Origin: Nostoc sp. UHCC 0702
GTDB taxonomy: Bacteria; Cyanobacteriota; Cyanobacteriia; Cyanobacteriales; Nostocaceae
Length of the DNA: 64,000 nucleotides
Direction: 5' to 3'
Assembly (NCBI GenBank): GCA_017164015.1
Contig: CP071065.1
Coordinates: forward strand, 8,027,501 to 8,091,500
Shown: positions 54,731 through 63,959 of the stretch, piece by piece
Numbering within the stretch: the stretch's first letter is position 1
How the letters are laid out: every line of letters starts with the position of its first letter
Made by a program: the position numbers and the translations under genes
Notes under the pieces: generated by a model
The model's database searches: none
What the model was told of the DNA's origin: nothing
Seen by the model: the letters and a program-made list of their open reading frames with translations, nothing else

Positions 54731-55678
54731 TTAGGTGTGTTTAGATCCTCTCTCTTGGGGCAGGGTAATGCCTAAACGTCTCTGTAAAGCTTCAACTACC
54801 TCTTCTGCTGACTTCTGACCGAAGTTTTTAATTTCTAATAAGTCTTCTTGGGTGTAATCCAACAAGTCGGCTACAGAGTTAACTTGCGCTCGCTTGAGAC
54901 AGTTATAAGCACGCACAGAAAGTTGCAATTCCTCGATGGGAATTTGGGCGGTTGGGTCGTCTGGGATCTCATTCCCTGAATCTGTTGGTTCTAGGGAGAT
55001 ATCTTTCAAGGGATTGAATAAATCTACCAAGATCCCAGCAGCTGAGGATAGTGCTTCTTGGGGAGAAAGGCTGCCATTTGTCCAAACTTCCAACAGCAAT
55101 CGGTCTTTGGTAATCGAGCCATCCCCACGGGCTTCTTCAACGCTATAGTTGACTTTACGCACTGGCATAAACACTGAGTCGATTTGCAGGAAGTCCAAAG
55201 ATGTGGCTTCTTCACGTCCTCGCTCTACAGTGCGATACCCTTTGCCTCTTTCAATGCGAAATTCCATTTCCAGTTTTCCGCCCTCGGCTAGGGTGGCGAC
55301 GTACTGGGTCGGATCAATGACTTCTACTTCACTGGGTAAATCGAAATGAGCCACAGTAACTGTTGCTGGGCCGTTAACGAGCAATCGACCAATCTGGGGT
55401 TGCGAGGAATAGCTTTTGAGGATGACTTCTTTCATTCTCATCAAGATTTCCAGCACGTCTTCACGTACACCCGGAACTGTGGCAAACTCGTGTGAAACGC
55501 CTGCAATCCGCACTGCTGTTACTGCTGTACCCTCTAGATTGGACAGTAAAACCCGCCGCAGCGCGTTGCCAACTGTTGTTCCTTGACCGCGCTCTAGAGG
55601 TTCCAGAACAAATTTACTATAATGGCTTCGACTTTCCTCAGTATTAGACTCTACACATTCAATTTGAAACTGCGCCAC
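54731..55678 (-). CDS. rpoA: RNA polymerase alpha subunit
   Basis: A 315-residue alpha subunit. The N-terminal assembly domain has FVLEPLERGQGTTVGNALRRVLLSNLEG. The C-terminal DNA-binding domain (about 240-305) has LSVRAYNCLKRAQVNSVADLL and FGQKSAEEVVEAL. Start is GTG at 55678. It is preceded by an unusually long 423-bp spacer after rpsK. Confidence 0.97.
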   Translation of the reverse strand: MAQFQIECVESNTEESRSHYSKFVLEPLERGQGTTVGNALRRVLLSNLEGTAVTAVRIAGVSHEFATVPGVREDVLEILMRMKEVILKSYSSQPQIGRLLVNGPATVTVAHFDLPSEVEVIDPTQYVATLAEGGKLEMEFRIERGKGYRTVERGREEATSLDFLQIDSVFMPVRKVNYSVEEARGDGSITKDRLLLEVWTNGSLSPQEALSSAAGILVDLFNPLKDISLEPTDSGNEIPDDPTAQIPIEELQLSVRAYNCLKRAQVNSVADLLDYTQEDLLEIKNFGQKSAEEVVEALQRRLGITLPQERGSKHT

Positions 55679-56101
55679 GGAGTAGCCTCCCTTGTTTTAA
55701 GGTGCTGCTAGCAGGCAAATCAATTGCCTCTCGAAATTTACTTTATTGCTCTAGGAGCTTTTTAGGTGTATCAAACTGCCAACATCCTATGGTGGTTGAG
55801 TTTGACACCCCTATTAGCCCTACAAGCGTTGATCATAATTGTGGGTTCTCTGAAGCTTAGCAGGCTCACTGATTGAAACAGCTGACTTGCTTCTGATTGC
55901 CCAAGTTGTTAGAAGTTGTTTACCCGAACCAAAAACGCTAACAAAAGCTAACATTTTTTGAAAGCACCAAAGCCGGAAGTATCGACACTTTAGCCGCCCT
56001 CATTCTGCTTGATTGTTTGTCAACTAAACGCCCAAGCAGCCATTGCAAGTGGTTGATCTTGGCTCAAACTTCTGGACTACATCCCGCTCAATAAGTTGTG
56101 T
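55679..56101. other. Long spacer between rpsK and rpoA
   Basis: No gene. An imperfect inverted repeat at 55764-55777 and 55799-55812 (aggtgtatcaaact / agtttgacacccct) could form an attenuator or regulatory stem before rpoA, and the length leaves room for an internal promoter. Both are inferences. Confidence 0.5.
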
Positions 56102-56497
56102 CTAAACTCGGCGGCGCTTGGGAGGACGGCAACCATTGTGAGGAATGGGGGTAATATCTCTAATCAGTGTAATTTCCAGTCCAGCCCCTTGCAGTGCCCG
56201 GATAGCAGTTTCTCTACCTGCTCCTGGGCCGCTGACCATTACCTCAATTTGGCGCATTCCTTGATCGATGGCTCGACGTGCTGCACTCTCAGCAGCGGTT
56301 TGTGCTGCAAAGGGAGTTCCTTTTTTTGCACCTTTAAAACCGCTAGATCCAGCACTTGCCCAGGAGATCACATCTCCATTTTGATCAGTAATGGTGACAA
56401 TGCTATTGTTGAAAGTAGACTGAATGTAGGCCATCCCGTTTGGTACATTCCGTTTCTGCTTCTTGCTCCCGGTTTTTTTAGTTGGTTGTCTCGCCAT
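56102..56497 (-). CDS. rpsK: 30S ribosomal protein S11
   Basis: A 131-residue S11 with HIQSTFNNSIVTITD-like YIQSTFNNSIVTITDQNG and the terminal block PIPHNGCRPPKRRRV. It follows rpsM by 57 bp. Confidence 0.97.
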   Translation of the reverse strand: MARQPTKKTGSKKQKRNVPNGMAYIQSTFNNSIVTITDQNGDVISWASAGSSGFKGAKKGTPFAAQTAAESAARRAIDQGMRQIEVMVSGPGAGRETAIRALQGAGLEITLIRDITPIPHNGCRPPKRRRV

Positions 56498-56554
56498 ATT
56501 TGTCTAGTTAATTTAAGGTAAAACTTGCTCTGGTGAGCAAGCGTTGAGAAATTA

Positions 56555-56935
56555 TTACTTACCTGGAGCCTTCTTCTTACCTGCCACTGTCTGCCTTCTC
56601 CCACGACGGGTTCTGGCATTAGTGCGAGTTCTTTGCCCTCTAACTGGTAAGCCCATGCGATGACGACGGCCTCTGTAGCAGCCAATGTCAATTAAGCGCT
56701 TGATGCTCATTCCCTCCAAGCGCCGCAGATCACCTTCAACTTGATAGTTGCTTTCTACTTCTGCTCGCAGGGCTGCGACATCAGCATCACTTAGATCTTT
56801 AACGCGGGTGTCTGGGTTAACACCTGTAGCCGCTAGGATTTCCTGCGACCTTGATAAGCCAATTCCGTAGATATAAGTCAGACCAATCTCTACGCGTTTA
56901 TCGCGTGGAAGGTCTACTCCGGCAATACGTGCCAC
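56555..56935 (-). CDS. rpsM: 30S ribosomal protein S13
   Basis: A 126-residue S13 with MARIAGVDLPRDKRVEIGLT, YRGRRHRMGLPVRGQRT and the basic C-terminus. Start codon is GTG at 56935. Confidence 0.97.
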   Translation of the reverse strand: MARIAGVDLPRDKRVEIGLTYIYGIGLSRSQEILAATGVNPDTRVKDLSDADVAALRAEVESNYQVEGDLRRLEGMSIKRLIDIGCYRGRRHRMGLPVRGQRTRTNARTRRGRRQTVAGKKKAPGK

Positions 56936-57053
56936 AATGAATCTCTCCCTATTGTTCTCACAATTGCTGTAGGAAAAACGCGATCGCGATCGCGTTTGTA
57001 CCTGTTTATGGTGACTGGGTACGTTGCATCTTACCCTTAGATATCTAAGAGCG

Positions 57054-57167
57054 CTACCCTTGACGTTGCTTGTGCTTGGGATTCACGCAAATCACCATCA
57101 CGCGACCACGACGCTTGATCACGTTACACTTTTCACAAATTTTCTTGACCGAGGCTCTGACTTTCAT
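57054..57167 (-). CDS. rpmJ: 50S ribosomal protein L36
   Basis: A 37-residue protein: MKVRASVKKICEKC, then NVIKRRGRVMVICVNPKHKQ. The zinc ligands Cys, Cys, Cys and His are all present. Start ATG at 57167, stop TAG at 57054. It sits between infA and rpsM as expected. Confidence 0.96.
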   Translation of the reverse strand: MKVRASVKKICEKCNVIKRRGRVMVICVNPKHKQRQG

Positions 57168-57546
57168 GCCTTTTGTAACTGACTCCAAATGGTAAATTAT
57201 AGCATTTTTAGGGAAACTAATTCAATTGTTTAACTAGAAATTATCCAAAAAGATGCTTTTATGGTAGACTCTTCTACATATTAATTACTTGTTCCATAGC
57301 CGATAGTTGATTCTGCTGCTGCACAGTTCATTGCTGTCAAACTTCACTCTGACGCGATGGCATGTAAGATTTTTGTATAATGGCAGCTAAAGCTCAGATA
57401 GACTGAGATATTGTATCCATTCCATCATCTTGTCCCAAGACAAAGCGCTCACGATGCAATAACTCCATAACAGAGCCTTTGATTTTAATTGCTTCTGGCT
57501 TGGTCAATAATTTACTTACCTGCGATGAAAATGATTTTGTTGGCAC
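57168..57546. other. Long spacer between infA and rpmJ
   Basis: 379 bp without a gene. AT-rich, with no terminator that I can see. It may carry an internal promoter for rpmJ-rpsM-rpsK. Confidence 0.45.
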
Positions 57547-57771
57547 TTACTTCTTACGCAAGCGATAAGTAATTCTACCTTTTGTCAGGTCGTAAGGAGT
57601 TAACTCGACTTTGACGCGATCGCCGGGTAAGATCTTGATGTAATTGCGGCGGATTTTGCCAGAAATGTGTGCCAACACGTTAAAGCCATTGTCCAAATCA
57701 ACGCGAAACATTGCATTGGGCAAGGACTCTGTAACCGTGCCTTCCATTTCAATCAAATCTTGCTTAGACAA
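57547..57771 (-). CDS. infA: Translation initiation factor IF-1
   Basis: A 74-residue S1-fold protein with [37 protein letters not shown] and RITYRLRKK. The start codon is TTG at 57771, the only start that gives the full conserved N-terminus, a rare start that may lower translation. Confidence 0.96.
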
Positions 57772-57906
57772 TTTGTTTTTTCCTCAACTCAACAATTTCT
57801 GGTTCAGTTGCAGCACTTTACCTGCAAACAGAACACATTTTGAGAAATATATCAACAGTTTATTAATATATCTTAGCTAAAATTGGCATGGTTCCTGTAG
57901 ATATAG

Positions 57907-57942
57907 AGGAGTAGTGAGTAGGAAACAAGATTCACTACTCCT
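57907..57942. repeat. Hairpin between adk and infA
   Basis: aggagtagtga pairs with tcactactcct over 11 bp with a 14-base loop. On the minus strand, the direction of the operon, there is no following T-run. Confidence 0.5.
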
Positions 57943-57952
57943 TGTTTTGGGT

Positions 57953-58507
57953 CTAAGAGTCTATTATGTTCTGAAGTTCAGTGGTGACTTCTTCTTGGGT
58001 TTGATCGCCATTGACAGTTAAAAGTCTGTTGCGATCGCGGTAATAATCAATCAAGGGTGCGGTTTCAGTGCGGTAGACTTCCAAGCGACGACGAATGATT
58101 TCTTCGCTATCATCTTTTCGTCCTCTAGATAGTAAACGTGCTACTACAACTTGATCTGGCGCATCCAGATTAACTACCTTTTCGCCACTTTGATGAGTTT
58201 TCTTGAGCAGTTCTTCCAGAAAAACCGCCTGGGTTACTTTGCGAGGAAAACCATCCAGAATCCAACCAGATTGGGCATCTGGTTGATGTAGGCGTTCCTG
58301 AACCAAATCCTGTACTAGCTCATCAGGGACTAACTCGCCGCTATCTACATAACTTTGAGCCTTAATTCCCAAAGGACTTTGCTCTTTCATCGCCTGCCTT
58401 AATATTTCACCTGTAGAAATATGCGGAATATTTAAGTGCAAAGCCAAGGTTTGAGCTTGAGTCCCTTTACCAGATCCAGGTGGCCCCAAGAAGATTAATC
58501 GCGTCAC
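57953..58507 (-). CDS. adk: Adenylate kinase
   Basis: Adk converts ATP and AMP to two ADP. The 184-residue short form has the P-loop LGPPGSGKGTQA (about 6-17), the AMP-binding ISTGEILRQAM and DGFPRKVTQA. The zinc-type LID insert is absent. Its GTG start shares one base with the secY stop codon. Confidence 0.96.
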   Translation of the reverse strand: MTRLIFLGPPGSGKGTQAQTLALHLNIPHISTGEILRQAMKEQSPLGIKAQSYVDSGELVPDELVQDLVQERLHQPDAQSGWILDGFPRKVTQAVFLEELLKKTHQSGEKVVNLDAPDQVVVARLLSRGRKDDSEEIIRRRLEVYRTETAPLIDYYRDRNRLLTVNGDQTQEEVTTELQNIIDS

Positions 58508-59820
58508 TATTGTTTCACCATTCCTTCATAGCGCTGAGAGATGACATAAGTTTGAACTTGTTTGGCTGTATCAATCGCCACACCGACTAAAATCAACAAA
58601 GAGGTAGCACCCAATCCTTTAAAGGTTGGTACTCCCAAAGCACTTTCGACAGCAGTAGGGATAATAGCAACAAAGCCTAAAAAGATAGCACCCAAGAAAG
58701 TCAGTCGATTGATCACTCGCTCGATATACTCACTTGTAGCCTTTCCTGGACGAATACCCGGAATGCTAGATCCCATTTTCTTCAAGTTTTGTGCTACATC
58801 AATTGGGTTGACAATCAATGAAGAATAGAAGTAGCTGAAGAAAATAATCGAAGTTAAGTAAACCAGAGCATAAGCCCAAGGCGCAGAACCACCAGGACTG
58901 AGATAAGTGTTTACAATGTTAGCGATCTCTGGATTTTTGGTGAAATTAGCGATTAAAAGTGGCAAACTGAGGATAGCAGCGGCAAAGATAATCGGCATTA
59001 CACCCCCAGAATTGAGACGCAGGGGTAGATAGCTACGCTGCTCTGCTAGCACTCTACGACCAACTTGGCGACGGGCTGAAATAATGGGGATGCGGCGGAT
59101 TCCTTCCTGAACAAACACAATACCAATAATCGTCGCCAGGAATACCAAAACTAGCACAATCACGCGACCAATTATTTCTCTACCGCCAACTTGCACCAAG
59201 TCAATGGTATCGCCTAATGATTTTGGTAATGAAGCAACAATATTGACAAAAATCAACAATGATGCTCCATTACCTATACCGCGTTCTGTAATCAGTTCCG
59301 ATGCCCACATGACGAACATTGAACCAGCAACAAGAGCGATCGCAGTTTCAGCAACAAATATTGGCCCTGGCTTTAAGGCAAATTGTTGAAGAAAGAATGC
59401 CGAAAAAGCCACACTTTGAACAATCGCCCAGCCTAAAGTCACATAGCGGGTGATTTGAGAAATTTTCCGCCGACCTGCTTCGCCTTCGTTTTTCTGTAAA
59501 TTTTCTAAAGATGGAATTGCAGCGGTGAGCAATTGGATAATAATGGACGCATTAATGAAGGGCAAAATTCCCAACGCAAAGACTCCCAAAGTCGAAAGTC
59601 CTCGTCCCGAAAATATATCCAATAAACCAAATATGGAATTATTGCCCGAAATAGCTTCGGCAAACCTAGGTCTATCAATCCCTGGTACAGGTAAAAAGAT
59701 ACCTAAGCGAACCAAAATTAAAATACCGACGGTGACAAGCAGCCTACCTCTCAGTCCAGCTGCTTGTGCCATCTGCATAAAAGTTTCTTGAGCCGTTGGG
59801 GCTTTGTCTCGACTGATCAT
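58507..59820 (-). CDS. secY: Preprotein translocase subunit SecY
   Basis: A 437-residue channel protein with ten membrane helices. Blocks visible are LGIFLPVPGIDRP, ALGILPFINASIIIQLLT and SIPGIRPGKATSEYIERVI. It serves both plasma and thylakoid membranes in cyanobacteria. Starts with ATG; overlaps adk by one base. Confidence 0.97.
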   Translation of the reverse strand: MISRDKAPTAQETFMQMAQAAGLRGRLLVTVGILILVRLGIFLPVPGIDRPRFAEAISGNNSIFGLLDIFSGRGLSTLGVFALGILPFINASIIIQLLTAAIPSLENLQKNEGEAGRRKISQITRYVTLGWAIVQSVAFSAFFLQQFALKPGPIFVAETAIALVAGSMFVMWASELITERGIGNGASLLIFVNIVASLPKSLGDTIDLVQVGGREIIGRVIVLVLVFLATIIGIVFVQEGIRRIPIISARRQVGRRVLAEQRSYLPLRLNSGGVMPIIFAAAILSLPLLIANFTKNPEIANIVNTYLSPGGSAPWAYALVYLTSIIFFSYFYSSLIVNPIDVAQNLKKMGSSIPGIRPGKATSEYIERVINRLTFLGAIFLGFVAIIPTAVESALGVPTFKGLGATSLLILVGVAIDTAKQVQTYVISQRYEGMVKQ

Positions 59821-59829
59821 AGAGTGCTA

Positions 59830-59932
59830 CCTTTGAAGTATGAAGTCGCAAGTGTGAAGTGTGAAGTACAAAGTCAGGAGTACAGAATGTGAAGTCTAAA
59901 TTTTTCGTCCTTCATCCTTCATACTTCCAACT
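59830..59932. repeat. gaagtgt repeats between rplO and secY
   Basis: Direct gtgaagt units (59838-59900) and ccttcat / acttc units (59908-59932) face each other and may fold in the transcript. Confidence 0.7.
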
Positions 59933-60376
59933 TCATATAATTTCACAACTCCCACCAGCTGCCTCAATTTTGCTACGAGCTTGACCTGTAAAAGCTGCTG
60001 CTTGTACCTTGAGCGGTACATTTAATTCTCCATTACCCAAAATTTTCAATGCCCCCTTGACAGCAGTCAAAATTCCTGCAGTTTTTAAGGAGGTCAAAGT
60101 TACTTCTGTATTGGCAGGAAGGGAAGCTAGCTTCTCTACATTAATCGTAGTGTAATTTTTCCGATTCACAATCGGAAAACCCTTGAGCTTAGGTAAACGG
60201 CGGTACAATGGCTGTTGACCCCCTTCAAAACCAGGTCGCGTACCACTACCAGAGCGAGATTTTTGACCTCTCATACCTAAACCAGCACTGGCACCTTGTC
60301 CGGCAGAAATACCCCTAGCTACGCGGCGACGGCGCTTTTTTGAGCCTTTTTGCGGCTTAACATCATTGAGTCTCAT
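59933..60376 (-). CDS. rplO: 50S ribosomal protein L15
   Basis: A 147-residue L15 with RRRVARGISAGQGASAGLGM and the glycine-rich GSGTRPGFEGGQ. It directly follows rpsE in gene order with no rpmD (L30), as in cyanobacteria and plastids. Confidence 0.97.
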   Translation of the reverse strand: MRLNDVKPQKGSKKRRRRVARGISAGQGASAGLGMRGQKSRSGSGTRPGFEGGQQPLYRRLPKLKGFPIVNRKNYTTINVEKLASLPANTEVTLTSLKTAGILTAVKGALKILGNGELNVPLKVQAAAFTGQARSKIEAAGGSCEII

Positions 60377-60389
60377 AAGCTAAAATTTG

Positions 60390-60545
60390 TTATTTGTCAT
60401 TTGTGAGCCATTGCGGTCTTGGGGTCTCCCCAAGTGAAGCACATGGTGTCATTTGTGAGCCACCGCATTAGACAGGTTCTCCGGTAGCCTTTGCAAGTGG
60501 CGTCATTTGTCAAAGCGATGAACAAAGGACTAGGGACAAATGACA
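60390..60545. repeat. Composite dispersed repeat between rpsE and rplO
   Basis: It repeats gtcatttgtgagcca twice, with tgcggtcttggggtctcccc, a type also found at 39540-39605. It ends in caaatgaca units next to the rpsE stop codon. Confidence 0.85.
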
Positions 60546-60546
60546 C

Positions 60547-61074
60547 TTAGATGATGTAGAGATTTTCAATAGGAATGCCGCGATCTTCAGCCACTTCGGC
60601 AAAAGTCCGCAGTGTAGATAAGGCGTTAACTGCTGCTCTGGCATTGTTGAGCGGATTGTTGGAGCCAAGTTGTTTAGCTAAGACGTTACGAACCCCAGCT
60701 AACTCTAGTACAGTCCGGACAGCACCACCAGCAATTACCCCAGTCCCGGGTGCGGCTGGGCGCATAATCACTTTAGCGCCACCACCTACACCATCAATGG
60801 GATGGGGAATAGAGTTAGATTTAGTAATCGGAATGTCAATTAGATGTTTTTTGCCGTCGGCTACACCTTTTTTCACGGCACCAATTACATCTGAGGCTTT
60901 GCCTACTCCTACACCAACTTGACCACGTTCGTTACCAACGACAACGATCGCTCGGAAGCTGAGTTTTTTACCTCCTTTGACGACCTTGCTGACGCGGCGA
61001 ATCTGGATAACCCGCTCTTGCCAGGTGGTTTCTTCTTTCTTTGTGCGGTTAGCTTTACGACGACCAGTTGCCAT
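60547..61074 (-). CDS. rpsE: 30S ribosomal protein S5
   Basis: A 175-residue S5 with WQERVIQIRRVSKVVKGGKK, FRAIVVVGNERGQVGVG and GSNNPLNNARAAVNALSTL. The ATG at 61074 (MATGRRKANRT) is chosen over the codon two before. Confidence 0.97.
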   Translation of the reverse strand: MATGRRKANRTKKEETTWQERVIQIRRVSKVVKGGKKLSFRAIVVVGNERGQVGVGVGKASDVIGAVKKGVADGKKHLIDIPITKSNSIPHPIDGVGGGAKVIMRPAAPGTGVIAGGAVRTVLELAGVRNVLAKQLGSNNPLNNARAAVNALSTLRTFAEVAEDRGIPIENLYII

Positions 61075-61084
61075 AATCAAATGC

Positions 61085-61165
61085 TCTCTATTGAGTCAAT
61101 AGTCAATAGTCAAGAGTCAACAGTCAATAGTCATTAATTTTGACTATGGACTTTGGACTTTTGAC
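61085..61165. repeat. agtcaat heptamers between rplR and rpsE
   Basis: Seven or more gtcaata-type units followed by tatggac / tttggac units; same family as the truA tail. Confidence 0.85.
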
Positions 61166-61169
61166 TAAT

Positions 61170-61532
61170 TTAAAAATCTAAACCAGCTTCGCGTGCGGCA
61201 TCAGCTAATGCTTTAATCCGACCATGATAGAGGTTACCACCGCGATCAAAGACTACTTTGGTTATGCCTTTTTCTAGTGATCGCGCTGCGATTAATTTGC
61301 CGACTTGCACTGATGCTTCACAATTTGAGCCGGAAGCTAAACTAGATTTCAAATCTGGTTCTACAGTCGAGGCTGCCACCAGGGTATGATGCTGGGTATC
61401 ATCAATTACTTGAGCATAAATATGCTCGTTCGAGCGAAATACAGCTAACCGTGGGCGTTCTGGAGAACCGTTAACTTTTCCACGAACACGCCGATGGCGG
61501 CGCTGTTTTGATTCTCTACGAGTAAGTTTCAT
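61170..61532 (-). CDS. rplR: 50S ribosomal protein L18
   Basis: A 120-residue L18, a 5S rRNA binder, with RRHRRVRGKVNGSPERPRLAV and FDRGGNLYHGRIKALADAAREAGLDF. It starts just two bases after the rplF stop. Confidence 0.97.
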   Translation of the reverse strand: MKLTRRESKQRRHRRVRGKVNGSPERPRLAVFRSNEHIYAQVIDDTQHHTLVAASTVEPDLKSSLASGSNCEASVQVGKLIAARSLEKGITKVVFDRGGNLYHGRIKALADAAREAGLDF

Positions 61533-61534
61533 TT

Positions 61535-62083
61535 TTATTTCTTACCACCCTTACCAGTCTTACCAGCCTTGCGTCTTACCACTTCACCTGCATAGCGAAT
61601 ACCTTTACCTTTGTAAGGCTCTGGTGGACGAACGGCACGAATTTTAGCTGCTGTGTTACCTACAATTTCTTTGTCATAGCCGCTGACTATGACATTGGTG
61701 TTATTTTCCACTGCAAACTGAATTCCGTCTGGTGGAACAATTTGTACCTGATGGCTATAACCCATATTCAAAACTAGGTTACGACCTTGAACTTGTGCCC
61801 GGTAGCCAACACCTTGGATTTCTAAACGGCGCTGAAAACCTTGGGAAACTCCCTCTACCATATTGGCAACCAATGTACGGCTCAAGCCGTGTAGTTGCCT
61901 AGCAGTACGAGACTCATCTCGACGGGTGACTTGCAATGTTTCCCCTTCTTGGGAGACTGTAACAGCAGTAGGTAGATTGCGAGAAAGTTCCCCTTTGGGG
62001 CCTTTCACAACAACTTTTGTGCCATCAATGGCCACTTGTACTTTGGCAGGAATAGGAATTGGACGTTTACCAATACGAGACAT
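61535..62083 (-). CDS. rplF: 50S ribosomal protein L6
   Basis: A 182-residue L6 with MSRIGKRPIPIPAKVQVAI and the C-terminal block PPEPYKGKGIRYAGEVVRRKAG. The ATG at 62083 is set by the family; the frame runs 18 codons upstream into heptamer repeats. Confidence 0.97.
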   Translation of the reverse strand: MSRIGKRPIPIPAKVQVAIDGTKVVVKGPKGELSRNLPTAVTVSQEGETLQVTRRDESRTARQLHGLSRTLVANMVEGVSQGFQRRLEIQGVGYRAQVQGRNLVLNMGYSHQVQIVPPDGIQFAVENNTNVIVSGYDKEIVGNTAAKIRAVRPPEPYKGKGIRYAGEVVRRKAGKTGKGGKK

Positions 62084-62099
62084 AACTTTTTGTCCTTTG

Positions 62100-62162
62100 T
62101 TACAAGTCCATTGTCCTTTGTCTTTTACTAGTGACAAATGACTAATGACTAATGACTAATAA
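62100..62162. repeat. tgactaa heptamers between rpsH and rplF
   Basis: Direct copies of tgactaa (about 62140-62162) and tcctttgt units (62090-62122). Confidence 0.8.
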
Positions 62163-62564
62163 CTACCAAACGTAGCAAAGTACTTCTCCACCCACGTTCT
62201 GACGCCGCGCTTCGCGGTCAGTCATGATCCCACTGGATGTTGAAATAATGGCAATGCCGATGCCACCTAGTACTCTTGGTAATTCTTTTCTGTTGGAGTA
62301 AACACGCAAACCAGGTTTACTCACCCGCTTTAAGGTGGTGATCAGGGGTTGACGATTTTTTCCCTTGTACTTCAGGGAAATCACCAAATTCCGTTTTACC
62401 CCTTCTCCTGCTTCTTCATATTCACCAATAAAACCTTCATCCCGCAGTACTTTGGCAATACTACGTGTCATTTTTGTGGCTGGCACTTGTGTAGTTTGAT
62501 GCCTTGCCAAGTTGGCATTGCGGATGCGCGTCAGCATATCTGCAATTGTGTCGTTAGCCGCCAT
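62163..62564 (-). CDS. rpsH: 30S ribosomal protein S8
   Basis: A 133-residue S8 with DTIADMLTRIRNANLARHQ, SKPGLRVYSNRKELP and the end GVMTDREARR-like GIMTDREARRQNVGGEVLCYVW. It follows rplE without rpsN between, the cyanobacterial arrangement. Confidence 0.97.
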   Translation of the reverse strand: MAANDTIADMLTRIRNANLARHQTTQVPATKMTRSIAKVLRDEGFIGEYEEAGEGVKRNLVISLKYKGKNRQPLITTLKRVSKPGLRVYSNRKELPRVLGGIGIAIISTSSGIMTDREARRQNVGGEVLCYVW

Positions 62565-62584
62565 CGTTCCCTCTTTAGATGAAC

Positions 62585-63133
62585 TTATTGATCGCGAAAG
62601 GGCATTCCCAATTCCTTAAGTAAGGCGCGGCCCTCTTCGTCATTTTTCGCTGTAGTGGTGATGGAAATATCCAGACCACGGACTTGATCGACGTTGTCGT
62701 ACTCAATTTCTGGAAAAATTAGCTGTTCTCTGACACCCAGAGTATAGTTACCACGACCGTCAAAGCTTTTAGGACTAACGCCGCGAAAATCTCTGATTCT
62801 GGGTAGTGTCAGGCTAACTAGTCGGTCAAGGAAGGCATACATCCGTTCGCCTCTGAGAGTCACCATGATGCCAACAGGCATACCTTGACGAATTTTGAAG
62901 CCAGCGATCGCCTTTTTTGCCCGTGTCACTACTGGTTTTTGACCAGTAATCACTGCAATTTCATTTAAAGACGCTTCCAGCGCCTTAGCATTTTGAGCCG
63001 CTTCGCCTAAACCTCTGTTCACAGTAATTTTTACCAACTTCGGTACTTGATGAAGGTTGGTGTATTGAAACTGGTTAGTCAGTTTAGGAACAATTGTCTC
63101 GTGGTATAAGTTTTTGAGTCTTGTTGTCGCCAT
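62585..63133 (-). CDS. rplE: 50S ribosomal protein L5
   Basis: A 182-residue L5 with VPKLVKITVNRGLGEAAQNA, GQKPVVTRAKKAIAGFKIR and RDFRGVSPKSFDGRGNYTLG. Binds 5S rRNA. It is 110 bp after rplX, a gap partly filled with repeats. Confidence 0.97.
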   Translation of the reverse strand: MATTRLKNLYHETIVPKLTNQFQYTNLHQVPKLVKITVNRGLGEAAQNAKALEASLNEIAVITGQKPVVTRAKKAIAGFKIRQGMPVGIMVTLRGERMYAFLDRLVSLTLPRIRDFRGVSPKSFDGRGNYTLGVREQLIFPEIEYDNVDQVRGLDISITTTAKNDEEGRALLKELGMPFRDQ

Positions 63134-63174
63134 AGTTTTTTGTCCTGATTATCCCTGGGCTTGGTCAGGGAACA

Positions 63175-63243
63175 AAGTTATCAGTTATCAGTTATGAGTT
63201 AAATTTAATTCTTAATTTCTAACTCTTCACTCCTAACTTTTAA
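63175..63243. repeat. Short repeats between rplX and rplE
   Basis: gttatcagttatcagttatg units and tcctaactttta units, partly complementary; same style as the other operon spacers. Confidence 0.65.
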
Positions 63244-63591
63244 CTATTTATCCAAAATCTCGCCAGTTTTTTTGAGTTTCCTAACTTTCTTACCATCTTC
63301 TGTAAAGGTATAGCAGATACGACTGGCAACGTTTTGCTTGGTGGAATAAAGCATCACATTGGAGCTGTGGATGGGAGCTTCTTGGCTGACAATCCGTCCG
63401 GATTCCCCTTCTTGCTGGGGTTTGACGTGCTTGGTTTTAATATTGACACCTTTGACAATGACTTTACTGAGTTGAGGCAGTGCTTGGATGATTTCACCAA
63501 CTTTACCTTTGTCTTTGCCAGCAATCACTTGCACGGTGTCGCCAGTTTTGACGTGCATTTTGTGGAATACTTTGGGCTTTTGGCTTGCCAT
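63244..63591 (-). CDS. rplX: 50S ribosomal protein L24
   Basis: A 115-residue L24 with the KOW motif GDTVQVIAGKDKGKVGEI and VKGVNIKTKHVKP. Its ATG shares one base with the rplN stop codon. Confidence 0.97.
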   Translation of the reverse strand: MASQKPKVFHKMHVKTGDTVQVIAGKDKGKVGEIIQALPQLSKVIVKGVNIKTKHVKPQQEGESGRIVSQEAPIHSSNVMLYSTKQNVASRICYTFTEDGKKVRKLKKTGEILDK

Positions 63592-63959
63592 TACAGCACC
63601 TCCGGAGCCAGAGAAACGATTTTGGTAAAGTTTTTTTCGCGCAGTTCCCGTGCAACTGGGCCAAAGACCCGTGTGCCTCTAGGATTACCATCTTTGTTGA
63701 TGATCACAGCGGCGTTATCGTCAAAACGAATAGTCATACCGCTATCCCGACGGATATTGTGACGGGTGCGGACAATTACCGCTTCCACAACGTCAGATTT
63801 TTTCACAGCCATGTTAGGAATGGCATCTTTGACAACGGCAATGATTTTGTCACCGATAAAACCATAACGGCTGTTGCCTGCGCCTAAAACGCGGATGCAC
63901 ATGAGTTTGCGGGCACCGCTATTATCTGCGACATTCAGGTAGGTTTGGGGTTGAATCAC
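63591..63959 (-). CDS. rplN: 50S ribosomal protein L14
   Basis: A 122-residue L14 with MIQPQTYLNVADNSGARKLM, GDKIIAVVKDAIPNM and GTRVFGPVARELR. Start is GTG at 63959. It is the binding site of RsfS, whose gene is also in this window. The operon should continue with rpsQ beyond the right edge. Confidence 0.97.
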   Translation of the reverse strand: MIQPQTYLNVADNSGARKLMCIRVLGAGNSRYGFIGDKIIAVVKDAIPNMAVKKSDVVEAVIVRTRHNIRRDSGMTIRFDDNAAVIINKDGNPRGTRVFGPVARELREKNFTKIVSLAPEVL

